A stretch of DNA of 64,000 bases from an uncultured Candidatus Peregrinibacteria bacterium. GTDB taxonomy: Bacteria; Patescibacteriota; Gracilibacteria; Peribacterales; Peribacteraceae. The notes under the pieces were generated by a model. That model searched no databases. It was not told where the DNA came from and saw only the letters and a list, made by a program, of their open reading frames with translations. Both the position numbers and the translations under genes were made by a program. Below, one piece after another: positions 1 to 7,798 of this stretch. Every line of letters begins with the position of its first letter. Position 1 is the first letter of the stretch. The DNA lies in assembly GCA_903825315.1 (NCBI GenBank), contig CAIKAD010000005.1, positions 186,001-250,000 on the forward strand, written 5' to 3'.

Positions 1-269
1 GGGCCGGGCAGGTACTTCCGCGCGAGGCGCTCTGCCTCGTCGTTCCATTCCACATACTTCTTCGCCTCATCGATTGACGCGAAAAGGGCGCTCACGGGCG
101 ACGTGAACGGCCGGTTCTTGAGAGCAAAGAGGTTGGCAACGGCGCCGAGGCTTGTTACATCGCAGGCAAAGCCGTAGCAGGTCTCGGTTGCGTGCGCGAT
201 AATGCCGCCATCTCTGAGAGTGGAAAGCGCGCGTTCAATTCCTTTCCCATCGGCAGGGAGGATATCCAT
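1..269 (-). CDS. tsaC: L-threonylcarbamoyladenylate synthase (Sua5/YrdC family), truncated by window edge
   Basis: The minus-strand reading frame opens with ATG at 267-269 and runs off the left edge, so only about 89 N-terminal residues are visible. They read as a YrdC-fold start: a GGIIAHATETCYGF segment (family pattern PTETVYGL), then LFALKNRP and SPVSALF, matching the conserved KxRP and P-L-S segments. The family makes threonylcarbamoyl-AMP from Thr, bicarbonate and ATP for t6A37 modification of ANN-decoding tRNAs in the cytoplasm. The usual first Pro of PTET is Ala here. The gene is co-directional with dnaE, 32 bp downstream of the dnaE stop, so it is probably co-transcribed. Family assignment is fairly safe; completeness cannot be judged. 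Confidence 0.78.
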   Translation of the reverse strand, partial: MDILPADGKGIERALSTLRDGGIIAHATETCYGFACDVTSLGAVANLFALKNRPFTSPVSALFASIDEAKKYVEWNDEAERLARKYLPG

Positions 270-301
270 ACGCGCATTCTATCGTTTAGGGGGGTGTTCT
301 G

Positions 302-3300
302 TCAGGCCTGGGCTGCGTAGGCGGCAATAGCATCCTCGATTTTCTTCTCCAGGATCGTGGACATGGTCACCGTGAGGGGCAACGGCATGAGCTGCTCGCC
401 GATTTTGAGCTGGATCTTCTCTTTGCCAGGAAAGGTCTCGAAGATCCTCTTAAGCTCTAAGAGCAGTTGGCGCGGAGCTTTTGCAGGGAGGGCGACGGTG
501 TGGACGTGGATGCTTGTGGGAGAAGAATCCGATGAAACCGAAGAAGCCGAGGAATCCGAGGGTGGCTTCGGCTTACTTTTCTTCCCATCGGTTTCTTCGG
601 TTCCCTTGGTTTCCTCGGTTTCTTTTCCTTTGATCCACCCCAAACGACCCAAGGGCCCGCTCATGCTCATGCCTCCAACAATCCACTTCCCCAGCGGCCC
701 AAAATATTCATCCGATTCCTCTTCCTTTCCACTCACCTTTACCTGCTCCCCGGCGATCACGTTCCCCTCCTCATCGACCATCTCTACCGTCTCTTCCTCA
801 TCTTCTGCGCGCTTGCGGAGCATAAAGCCCTGCTTTGCTTCTTCCTCGTCGAAGAAATTCTCCTCCTTGGCGCGTTTGATCATAGTGGAGAGAGAGGCCT
901 TCTTGAGAGCATCGGCGCGCATCTGCAGCTGGCCCGCGCGCATGTCCAGCATACCGCCTACTACCAGCACTGTGTCCGACAAGCCGAAGAGGCCGGCCGC
1001 CTGTGTGTAGGTGCGCGGAAAGAGCGTCACTTCCATTTTTCCCGTGGGGTCTTCGAGCGTGAGGATGGCCATAGTCTCCCCTTTCTTGGTCATGATCTTC
1101 TTGAGGCCCTCCTCCAGTCCCGCAATCGTGATCTTCTTGCCTGTGTCCTTGGCCGTGAGGTTGGCGATGAGCTGCGCTTTCTTGCCGATGTACTTGCGCA
1201 GGCCTGCGAGGGGATGGCTGCTGACGTACATGCCGAGCGTCTCTTTTTCCCACTTCAGTTTTTCCGCCGCCGTTGCCTTGGGCGTCTCCGGGAACTTGAT
1301 CTTGGCTGCTTCCGAACCTGTGGAGAGGCTGCCGAAGAGATCAGCCTGCGCATGGCCCACATCCCCTGCCGCTTTGGAGTAATCCGAAATCATCTCGTAG
1401 TGCTCTGTGAGCAAGCGGCGGTCGGCGAGGCCGTCCAAGGCGCCGCTCTTGGCGAGAGCCTCGATGGTCTTCTTGTTCAGGATCTTACTGGGGATACGAC
1501 CTGCGAAGTCCTCAATGGACGTAAAGGGGCCAGATTGTTGCCGCAGGGCGATAATCTGCTGCACGGTGCTGTCCCCTATTCCTTTAATGGCACTGAGTCC
1601 GAAGCGGATGGAGCCCTTGGGAGCGCTGCCCTTCGTCAATTTCTTTCCCGGGGGAATTGCCGTGAAGTGACGCAGCGACTCGTTGATTTCCGGCGGGAGA
1701 ACAGCGATGCCCTGCTGCCGGCACTCCTCAATCTCGATCATCACGCGGTCGGTCCGCTGCGCATCGGAACTGAGGAGCGCCGCCATGAACTCCGTGGGGA
1801 AGTGGGCTTTGAGGTAAGCGGTCTGGTATGCGATGAGGGCGTAACCGGCAGCGTGGGACTTGTTGAAGCCGTATCCGGCGAACGGCGTGATAACGTCGTC
1901 AAAGATCTCCTCGGCGAGTTTTTTGGCGTAGCCTTTCTGCTGCGCGCCCGCGATGAACTTGTCGCGCTGAGCCTTCATTTCCTTCACGATCTTCTTTCCC
2001 ATGGCGCGGCGGAGGAGGTCAGCTTCGCCCAGTGTGTAACCAGCGAACGCCTGTGCAATCTGTAGCACCTGTTCCTGGTACACACCGATGCCGTAGGTGG
2101 GCTCCAGGATCTGCTTGAGGTCATCGTGCTGGTATGCCACTTCCTCGTTGCCGTTTTTGCGTTTGATGAAGCTGGGAATCCAGTCCATGGGACCCGGGCG
2201 GTAGAGCGCTACCATGGCCGTGATGTCGCCGAAGTGCGTGGGCTTGAGTTGCTTCAAATAGCGGCGCATTCCGCCGGATTCCAGCTGGAAGACGCCGGTG
2301 GTGTCTCCCTTTTGGAGAAGCTCGTACGTCGCCTTGTCATCGAGCGGGAGCTCGGCCATGTTCAGTTTGAGCCCGTACAACCGTTCAATGATTTCCAGTG
2401 TCGTCTGGATCACCGTAAGGTTCGTGAGTCCCAGGAAGTCCATCTTCAATAGCCCCAGCGCTTCCAGGGGCTTGGCGCCGTACTGGGTGATGATGACGTT
2501 CTCATCTTTGGGTGCGCGCTGCACTGCCGTGTAAGCCGTGGCGGGTTGTTCCGTGATCACGACACCGCATGCGTGCACCGAAACGTGGCGCGCCTTGCCT
2601 TCCAGCTTGAACGCCGTGTCGATGATTTTGCGGTAGGTTTCGTTGCTGTCGTAGGCGGCTTTGAGCTCCGAGGTCTCGAGCGCTTCTTTGAGCTTGGTGC
2701 CCGGCCGCTCGGGAATCAGTTTTGCCAGGCTGTTCATTTCCAAAAACGGCACGCCATATGCGCGACCTACGTCCTTTACCGCGGCGCGCGCTGCCAGTGT
2801 TCCGAATGTGCAAATCTGTACCACCTTGTCCGTCCCGTATTTGCCGCGCACGTATTCGAGCACTTCGTCACGGCGGTTATCCGCGAAGTCCAGATCGATA
2901 TCCGGCATGGAGATGCGTTCCGGGTTGAGGAAGCGCTCGAAGAGCAGTCCGTGATCCATCGGGTTGATCCCCGTGATTCCCAGACAGTAGCTCACCATGG
3001 ATCCCGCCGCCGATCCCCGTCCCGGTCCCACCGTAATCTCTCGTCGTTTCGCCTCATTTACGAAGTCTGCAACGATGAGGAAGTAGCCGGAGAAGCCGAC
3101 CTGCTTGATGATCTTGAGCTCGTACTCAAGCCTTTCCTTAAATTCATCTGTGGCATTGGGGTACAGCCGAGCAAAGCCTTCGTGGGCGAGGCGCGTCACC
3201 TCCTCTTCCTCCGTGGTTCCCTTGGGCACCGGGTAGCGTGGGATCTGGTACTTGCCGAAGGTAAAGTCCACCGTGCACCGGTCAGCGATGGCGCGTGTGT

Positions 3301-4099
3301 TTTCCAGTGCTTCCGGTACATGGGCGAAGGCCTTTTCCATTTCCTCGAAGGGGCGCATCGAGTAGTCACTGTCCCGCATGGTGAACCGGCCCGGATCATT
3401 CACGTTGGCGTTCTTCTGGATGCAGAGGAGGACGTCGTGTGCTTCGCCGTCTTCCGGACGGCAGTAGTGGCTGTAGCAGGTGGCGACCACGGGTACGTTC
3501 ATTTCCTTCCCGAATTTGATCAGTTGTTGGTTCGCTTCCGCTTGGCCCGGAACGTTGGGCAGGTCCATCAGCTCCAGGTACAGGTTGTCCCTGCCAAAGT
3601 ATCCGCGGTATTCCTCCACGAGCTGTTGCATCCGTTCCGTGTCCTCGGCGAGCGCGGCCTGCGGAAGGGCGCCGCTCAGCGGCCCCGAGAGCGCAATCAA
3701 ACCCTTGCCAAACCTGGCGAGCAGCTCCTTGTCCACGCGCGGCTTGTAGTACATCCCTTCGAGCGCCGCGAGCGTGGCGAGTTGCAGCAGGTTCTCGTAT
3801 CCCTCCTGCGTCTCGGCGAGGAGCGTAAGGGGCGCGCGCTTGGTATCTGTTCCGCTCTCCTTGTCCCTGCGCGAGCGCGGGGCGATGTACACGTCCATCC
3901 CAAGAATAGGCTTCATGCCTTCCTTTTGCGCCTCCTTATAGAACTCTATCAGTCCGTACGTGTACCCTTTGTCCGCCAGCCCCACAGCGTTCTGTCCCAG
4001 CTCCTTTGCGCGCGCCACGATCTCCCCTGTAAACGGAAGCGCCTCGAGGAGGGAATAGGTCGAATGGCAATGCAGATGGACAAATTCAGAGGGTTTCAT
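302..4099 (-). CDS. dnaE: DNA polymerase III alpha subunit (DnaE)
   Basis: This is the replicative DNA polymerase, about 1265 aa. The N-terminal PHP domain starts at once (FVHLHCHSTYSLL, residues ~5-18). The palm carries PDIDLDFAD at about residue 398, with the catalytic Asp pair, and a C-terminal OB fold starts near residue 990. I chose ATG at 4099 (MKPSEF) because the PHP domain begins right after it. In-frame ATG 4117 and TTG 4201 would only add unconserved residues, and none has a clear Shine-Dalgarno site. The C-terminal part is odd: an acidic low-complexity stretch is followed, at about residues 1157-1193, by a Ser/Thr/Glu-rich segment encoded by a dispersed palindromic repeat (521-628), before a normal-looking C-terminal tail. 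tsaC follows it downstream. Confidence 0.97.
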   Translation of the reverse strand: MKPSEFVHLHCHSTYSLLEALPFTGEIVARAKELGQNAVGLADKGYTYGLIEFYKEAQKEGMKPILGMDVYIAPRSRRDKESGTDTKRAPLTLLAETQEGYENLLQLATLAALEGMYYKPRVDKELLARFGKGLIALSGPLSGALPQAALAEDTERMQQLVEEYRGYFGRDNLYLELMDLPNVPGQAEANQQLIKFGKEMNVPVVATCYSHYCRPEDGEAHDVLLCIQKNANVNDPGRFTMRDSDYSMRPFEEMEKAFAHVPEALENTRAIADRCTVDFTFGKYQIPRYPVPKGTTEEEEVTRLAHEGFARLYPNATDEFKERLEYELKIIKQVGFSGYFLIVADFVNEAKRREITVGPGRGSAAGSMVSYCLGITGINPMDHGLLFERFLNPERISMPDIDLDFADNRRDEVLEYVRGKYGTDKVVQICTFGTLAARAAVKDVGRAYGVPFLEMNSLAKLIPERPGTKLKEALETSELKAAYDSNETYRKIIDTAFKLEGKARHVSVHACGVVITEQPATAYTAVQRAPKDENVIITQYGAKPLEALGLLKMDFLGLTNLTVIQTTLEIIERLYGLKLNMAELPLDDKATYELLQKGDTTGVFQLESGGMRRYLKQLKPTHFGDITAMVALYRPGPMDWIPSFIKRKNGNEEVAYQHDDLKQILEPTYGIGVYQEQVLQIAQAFAGYTLGEADLLRRAMGKKIVKEMKAQRDKFIAGAQQKGYAKKLAEEIFDDVITPFAGYGFNKSHAAGYALIAYQTAYLKAHFPTEFMAALLSSDAQRTDRVMIEIEECRQQGIAVLPPEINESLRHFTAIPPGKKLTKGSAPKGSIRFGLSAIKGIGDSTVQQIIALRQQSGPFTSIEDFAGRIPSKILNKKTIEALAKSGALDGLADRRLLTEHYEMISDYSKAAGDVGHAQADLFGSLSTGSEAAKIKFPETPKATAAEKLKWEKETLGMYVSSHPLAGLRKYIGKKAQLIANLTAKDTGKKITIAGLEEGLKKIMTKKGETMAILTLEDPTGKMEVTLFPRTYTQAAGLFGLSDTVLVVGGMLDMRAGQLQMRADALKKASLSTMIKRAKEENFFDEEEAKQGFMLRKRAEDEEETVEMVDEEGNVIAGEQVKVSGKEEESDEYFGPLGKWIVGGMSMSGPLGRLGWIKGKETEETKGTEETDGKKSKPKPPSDSSASSVSSDSSPTSIHVHTVALPAKAPRQLLLELKRIFETFPGKEKIQLKIGEQLMPLPLTVTMSTILEKKIEDAIAAYAAQA
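521..628. repeat. GAAACCGAG-word palindromic repeat inside dnaE
   Basis: The left arm (523-560) is built from GAAACCGAA/GAAGCCGAG/GAATCCGAG words. The right arm (about 585-626) is the inverted form (TCGGTTTCTTCGG, TCCTCGGTTTC). The two arms can pair and sit wholly inside the dnaE frame, where they encode Glu-Thr-Glu-Glu and Ser-Ser-Val-Ser-Ser type peptides. The same words occur between genes at 36.5, 39.0, 43.0, 43.5 and 59.6 kb. Confidence 0.8.
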
Positions 4100-4201
4100 A
4101 ATCACGTGAAGGTTCATCGCGGCGAAGCGGTATCGCCAGTGATGATTGAAGAATGACGGGGATCGCGTGGGATCTTTCTTGTCGCGAAGCCGGATGGACA
4201 A

Positions 4202-4815
4202 AACCCTGAGCTTTCACAAGGGCATCATAACCTGTTCGGGAGTGCTTGGGGAGTAAGCGGGGCATAGGAATAATGGAGTGACGAGGTTTTCTTTCGTAAC
4301 TCTCTAAAACTTCGAGGAACTTTCCTTCCTTTTACTTCCATCCGGATGGTTCGGTACCGGAGGAGGCTGATACTGTGCAATCCGCGCTCACTCTGTACGC
4401 GGGCGTGTGCAAAATATCGAAAGGGAATTGAGACGATCTATGCTCCGAACCATTCGGAGATCATCACCGGGGAAAGTCTCCATCGCCAGCTCGATTATTG
4501 ACACATATTATAATAGTTGCATCAATTAAGTAATATCATTTAATCAAAGCATTGAAGTATTATTCTGAGATATAAACGACTTGACCAATAACAATCAATA
4601 TATTGTTAAATATATAATAGAAGGTTTGTGTACACACTGGACATTGCCAAGAAAAGTGAGACCAATAGAATGACCTGCTACGAGCATCGAATGGCCAGTT
4701 CGTAGGACTTGGTCATTCATTCCATCGGCATTCGTGTGTAATGCAGAGAGAACGCTCGTGGGTAAATTTGTGGATAGTAGGTGTTGCAACCCTATTGTGT
4801 TAGTGGAGGTCTTTC
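4202..4815. other. 614-bp non-coding spacer with AT-rich segment and a 14-bp inverted repeat
   Basis: No convincing gene is present. A 14-bp inverted repeat with 13/14 identity lies at 4341-4354 and 4445-4458 and encloses about 90 bp. Positions 4495-4625 are much more AT-rich than the rest of the window and contain several TATAAT-like strings. This drop in GC right before the LEPR-XLL gene fits an import boundary. No properly spaced -35/-10 pair could be fixed. Confidence 0.5.
4805..4809 (+). promoter_or_regulatory. Strong Shine-Dalgarno site (GGAGG)
   Basis: GGAGG stands 6 nt before the ATG at 4816. Shine-Dalgarno sites this good are rare in this window, so it both fixes this start and marks the gene as different from its neighbours. 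Confidence 0.75.
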
Positions 4816-6162
4816 ATGAAAGCGCTTTGGAATCGCCTCTTTCGCAAGAGGCACAGGAAGCTGGCAGACCGCCGGCAAACCCATGGCTACAAAAGCCTGG
4901 GAGTGGAAACCTTGGAGAGTAGGACTCTCCTCGCAGTGGCGCCGATCGCGCTAAATGCTCACTGCGGGAACCTGACTCTCACGGGGGGTGCAGGCCCCGA
5001 CAACCTGCGCATGGAAGTGGCGCCGGATCAGGCCAATGTGCTGAGGATTACCCTCAACGGGTCGGTGGCGACCTTCCAAACCAGTCAGATCCGCAACATC
5101 AGCGTCAAGCTGAACGGCGGGGACGACAAGATGGTTACGGAAGGGAACCTCTCTTGGCCCGGCCTGAAGAAGTTCACGATCTCCACGGATGGAGGGAACG
5201 ATGAGGTTTGGTTGAGTGCCACTAATGCCGCCGTCACAGTGAAGCTGGGCACCGGGAACGACAAGTTCTTCGCCACGTGCGAAGGTCTCGGTTCCCTTCG
5301 TATCAATGCCGACGGGGGAGACGACTTCCTCGATGCCCGTTGGTGGAGAGGGCCGGTGACGTTCGCGCCCGGAAAAGGCAATGACATCGCTATCGGCCCC
5401 ACGGCAGGGGCACAGGCGAAGTTCTTGCTTCAGGGCGACAACGGGTTTCATGACGAAGCCCGGGGACGTGCGACAGACAAGTTTTGCCTCGACTCGACAG
5501 ATTCGTTGACGTTCTGGCAGAACGTTTCCCTCCCAAGGGGGGTTGTCTACGATGTATCCGTCAGGACGCTCACCATCGACCTCGGAAAGGTTCCCAGTAG
5601 CTTCGGTTACTGGACCGATCCGGCGAACCGCCATCTGGTGGGGGTGTGTTGGGATGGGGCTTTCGGTCAGGAAGTGCAGATGTTCCAGGTCGATACGCTG
5701 GTCATCCGCTGCCCCAATTGGGAGAGCGAGGTCACCGTGGATGGGTTTGCAGGTAACGTCATCATCTACGGGAGTGATGCCTGCAACCACATCGTGACGT
5801 CGAACTGCGGGCCGGTCACCTTCTATGGTGGTCCGGGTGACACATGGGAGGGCTACTGCCCGCCCAAGGACATCTGGTACGGCAAGCCGAGTGATCCTCC
5901 TCCTGCAGGTCTTCAGGTGATCGATTCCTGGAACGACCAAACGGGGGTCGCGACGATTCAGGGGAACAAAGTGCGTCTCGAACGGGTCACGTACCCGGGC
6001 GTGGACGGTATCTTTTACCGCCTCTGGATCAATGACCAGCTGCGGCCTCTCGATCGCCGGGCCAACGGGCTCGTCGGTATTAGGGCGCACGAGGTCTTTA
6101 TCGACGCCGCGCTCGAAGCCGATCTCCGGGCGCACAATTGGCTCACGGTCGAGATCGTTTAA
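4816..6162 (+). CDS. Secreted protein with LEPR-XLL-like signal and RTX-like glycine/aspartate repeats
   Basis: The protein has 448 aa. A basic N-terminus (residues 1-25) is followed by VETLESRTLLAV at about 31-42, which matches the LEPR-XLL sorting/secretion signature (LE-x-R-x-LLA) known mainly from Planctomycetes surface proteins. Residues ~55-200 then contain repeated Gly/Asp turns of the calcium-binding RTX type: GGAGPDNL, NGGDDKM, DGGNDEV, GTGNDKF, DGGDDFL, GKGNDI. The remainder looks like a beta-rich domain with scattered Cys and Trp that I do not recognise. It is probably exported and surface-bound; the ligand is unknown. It is monocistronic, follows an AT-rich spacer, has a strong Shine-Dalgarno site and ends at a clear terminator. 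Signal plus context suggest horizontal gain. Confidence 0.75.
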   Translation: MKALWNRLFRKRHRKLADRRQTHGYKSLGVETLESRTLLAVAPIALNAHCGNLTLTGGAGPDNLRMEVAPDQANVLRITLNGSVATFQTSQIRNISVKLNGGDDKMVTEGNLSWPGLKKFTISTDGGNDEVWLSATNAAVTVKLGTGNDKFFATCEGLGSLRINADGGDDFLDARWWRGPVTFAPGKGNDIAIGPTAGAQAKFLLQGDNGFHDEARGRATDKFCLDSTDSLTFWQNVSLPRGVVYDVSVRTLTIDLGKVPSSFGYWTDPANRHLVGVCWDGAFGQEVQMFQVDTLVIRCPNWESEVTVDGFAGNVIIYGSDACNHIVTSNCGPVTFYGGPGDTWEGYCPPKDIWYGKPSDPPPAGLQVIDSWNDQTGVATIQGNKVRLERVTYPGVDGIFYRLWINDQLRPLDRRANGLVGIRAHEVFIDAALEADLRAHNWLTVEIV

Positions 6163-6193
6163 TCACGCGAATGCTGTTACGGATGGCCGAAAG

Positions 6194-6229
6194 AAACCGC
6201 CCACTCCTTTAGGGAGTAGGGCGGTTTTT
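6194..6229. terminator. Bidirectional intrinsic terminator between convergent genes
   Basis: The arms AAACCGCCC + ACTCC and GGAGT + GGGCGGTTT pair around a 5-nt loop, with one bulged A in the 3' arm. TTTTT follows on the plus strand and a TTTCTTT-like run on the minus strand. It sits between the LEPR-XLL gene and the 3' end of the minus-strand five-gene operon and can serve both. Confidence 0.88.
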
Positions 6230-6336
6230 CGTGCTCTTGTTTTTCATCGGCAGCTGCATGCCGTTGTCTTTTATTGGAGGGGAATCTGGGAAAACTGCTA
6301 TTCAATATACGAGATACCAGATTCAAAAATTCCCCA

Positions 6337-7788
6337 TCATAATTGGTCTTGCGGCACCCCCGACTGCGCGGAGCACTTCTGCTTAAGATCCTTGATTTTC
6401 TGGTCCCGCTCGTCCTGTGTCGCATCATCCGGGAGGTCGGCAACGCCGCGCGTGTAGGGGAAGCAGTCATCCGCGCTGATGATGTTCATTACGCGTTCCA
6501 GCGTGGGATTGCAGTCGCGGTTCATGCAGCTGCGGCGCAGGAAGAACGTGGCGTCGCGCACCATATCGCGGAGGCTGCGGTCGTCGCTCTTCTTGTCTCC
6601 CTGGTCCGGGTGGATATCCTGCACCAGTCGCGAGAACGTGCCGATGGCCTGCGTGAGCGGGGAGAAGGCCTCATCAATGCCCTGCGATTCCACGATGCCG
6701 ATGCGGATGAGGGCGTTGCCCTTTACTTGCTGCGTGTTGAATTCCTGGAAGTCGCGGGCAAGTTCGGGGTTAAAGACAGAGAGCCCGAGGTTCCATGTGA
6801 AAGGGCTTTGAGGCTGGAAGGGAGAGACGCGCAGGAGCTCCAGGTGGAGCAAGAGGCGGACCATTGTGAGGAAGCGAGCGCCGGGCGCGGCCAGAAAGTG
6901 GCCAGCAGACCACGTGCGGAGGCTGGGCGGCCACTCTTCGATGCATCCTTCCACCTGCTCCGGGGCGGGAGGCGGGGTTTCACCGGGGAGGCGTACCTCA
7001 TTGAGCTTGTCCAAAAGCTTCTGGAGTGCTTCCTGCTCTGCCTGAGTGGCTTCCACGCCCTTGTCCATGTCTCCGCCAAATTCCGACTGGAGCTGGGAGA
7101 GGGCGGTGGAGATGTCGTCCACCGAGCAGCCGGGAGAACCTTCCAGGCCCGTCTCCATATAGAGGGTGCTGAAGGGGCAGAGCTTTTCATCAACAATCCC
7201 GTCCGCCGTATCCTTCGTATCAAAGCTGAGGGGAGTGTTCCATTCCTGGTCCACATATCCGGGGCGTGTCCCTCCTCCTTCCAGCACCTTCAGGCGCTGG
7301 TTGAGGAAGTCGTACACATTCCCCAGTTGGCGTACGGCGACGGAATCTGTACGGTCGCGTGCCGTCTTGATCTCTCCGCGCGTCTTCTCCATTTCGTGAA
7401 GAATGAGCATGACATCGGCATACTGGCAGGCTGTCATGCCGGGAAGACGTTGCTGCTCTGCCGTGCGTGTTACGTCCGAATCGCGCGTGGAGAAGATGTC
7501 GGACATGCCGTATTGGAGCCAGTGCCACACGTCGCTCGGCTGCCAAGACTCGCTTTTGCCTTCCCCCAGGTTCGCGGAGCGGGCGCGCTCAATGACGCGA
7601 CGGGTGTAGTTGGTGAGGCCGGGGGCGGCAAACGCTTGTGGCGTGACAGCGAAGGAGCTACACAGCACACAAAGTGAAATCCCAAGCACCAATTTCCAAT
7701 AATCAACACGTCCGACACCCTGAACGTTTTGGTTATTGGTGCTTGGGATTTGGTCATTTGCCGATGAGCGGAGGGAGAGTGTGAACAT
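6337..7788 (-). CDS. Exported protein of unknown function (operon gene 5 of 5)
   Basis: This 483-aa protein is not recognised. A hydrophobic segment (LVLGISLCVLCSSFAV, then AFAAPG) at about residues 33-56 looks like a signal peptide with an Ala-x-Ala cleavage site, preceded by an unusually long polar N-terminus. Eight Cys lie after it, which would suit disulfides outside the membrane. A Gln/Glu-rich helical middle and a charged C-terminus follow. The N-terminal 35 codons overlap a perfect 17-bp inverted repeat (7677-7751), so the ATG at 7788 is uncertain; a start near the signal peptide at about 7690 using TTG or GTG is possible. It is the last gene of the operon, 10 bp after gene 4. Confidence 0.7.
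   Translation of the reverse strand: MFTLSLRSSANDQIPSTNNQNVQGVGRVDYWKLVLGISLCVLCSSFAVTPQAFAAPGLTNYTRRVIERARSANLGEGKSESWQPSDVWHWLQYGMSDIFSTRDSDVTRTAEQQRLPGMTACQYADVMLILHEMEKTRGEIKTARDRTDSVAVRQLGNVYDFLNQRLKVLEGGGTRPGYVDQEWNTPLSFDTKDTADGIVDEKLCPFSTLYMETGLEGSPGCSVDDISTALSQLQSEFGGDMDKGVEATQAEQEALQKLLDKLNEVRLPGETPPPAPEQVEGCIEEWPPSLRTWSAGHFLAAPGARFLTMVRLLLHLELLRVSPFQPQSPFTWNLGLSVFNPELARDFQEFNTQQVKGNALIRIGIVESQGIDEAFSPLTQAIGTFSRLVQDIHPDQGDKKSDDRSLRDMVRDATFFLRRSCMNRDCNPTLERVMNIISADDCFPYTRGVADLPDDATQDERDQKIKDLKQKCSAQSGVPQDQL
7677..7751. repeat. Perfect 17-bp inverted repeat (TTGGTGCTTGGGATTT type) at a gene start
   Basis: AAATCCCAAGCACCAAT at 7677-7693 is the exact reverse complement of 7735-7751. The 41-nt loop itself holds related words (CCAATAATC, GGTTATTGG). 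It overlaps the 5' coding end of the neighbouring exported protein. A single arm of a similar word (ATTGGTTATTTGGGAT) lies near 25,715. Confidence 0.85.
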
Positions 7789-7798
7789 GAGGGGTTAC

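Noticed and set aside
2546-4156. Long open frame (536 codons) on the plus strand opposite dnaE
   Set aside because: It is fully antisense to a well-supported DnaE, has no recognisable motif and reflects codon bias of the real gene.
4099-4201. Longer dnaE with TTG start at 4201
   Set aside because: The 34 extra residues precede the PHP domain start, are unlike family N-termini and have no SD.
4499-4515. TTGACA followed by TATAAT as a promoter
   Set aside because: The spacer is only 5 nt instead of about 17, so the two boxes cannot act together.
4951-6135. 394-codon minus-strand frame under the LEPR-XLL gene
   Set aside because: The plus-strand gene has SD, signal, repeats and terminator; the opposite frame has none.
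6343-7677. 444-codon plus-strand frame
   Set aside because: Antisense to an exported protein of the operon, no signal peptide or motif, and it crosses the inverted repeat.
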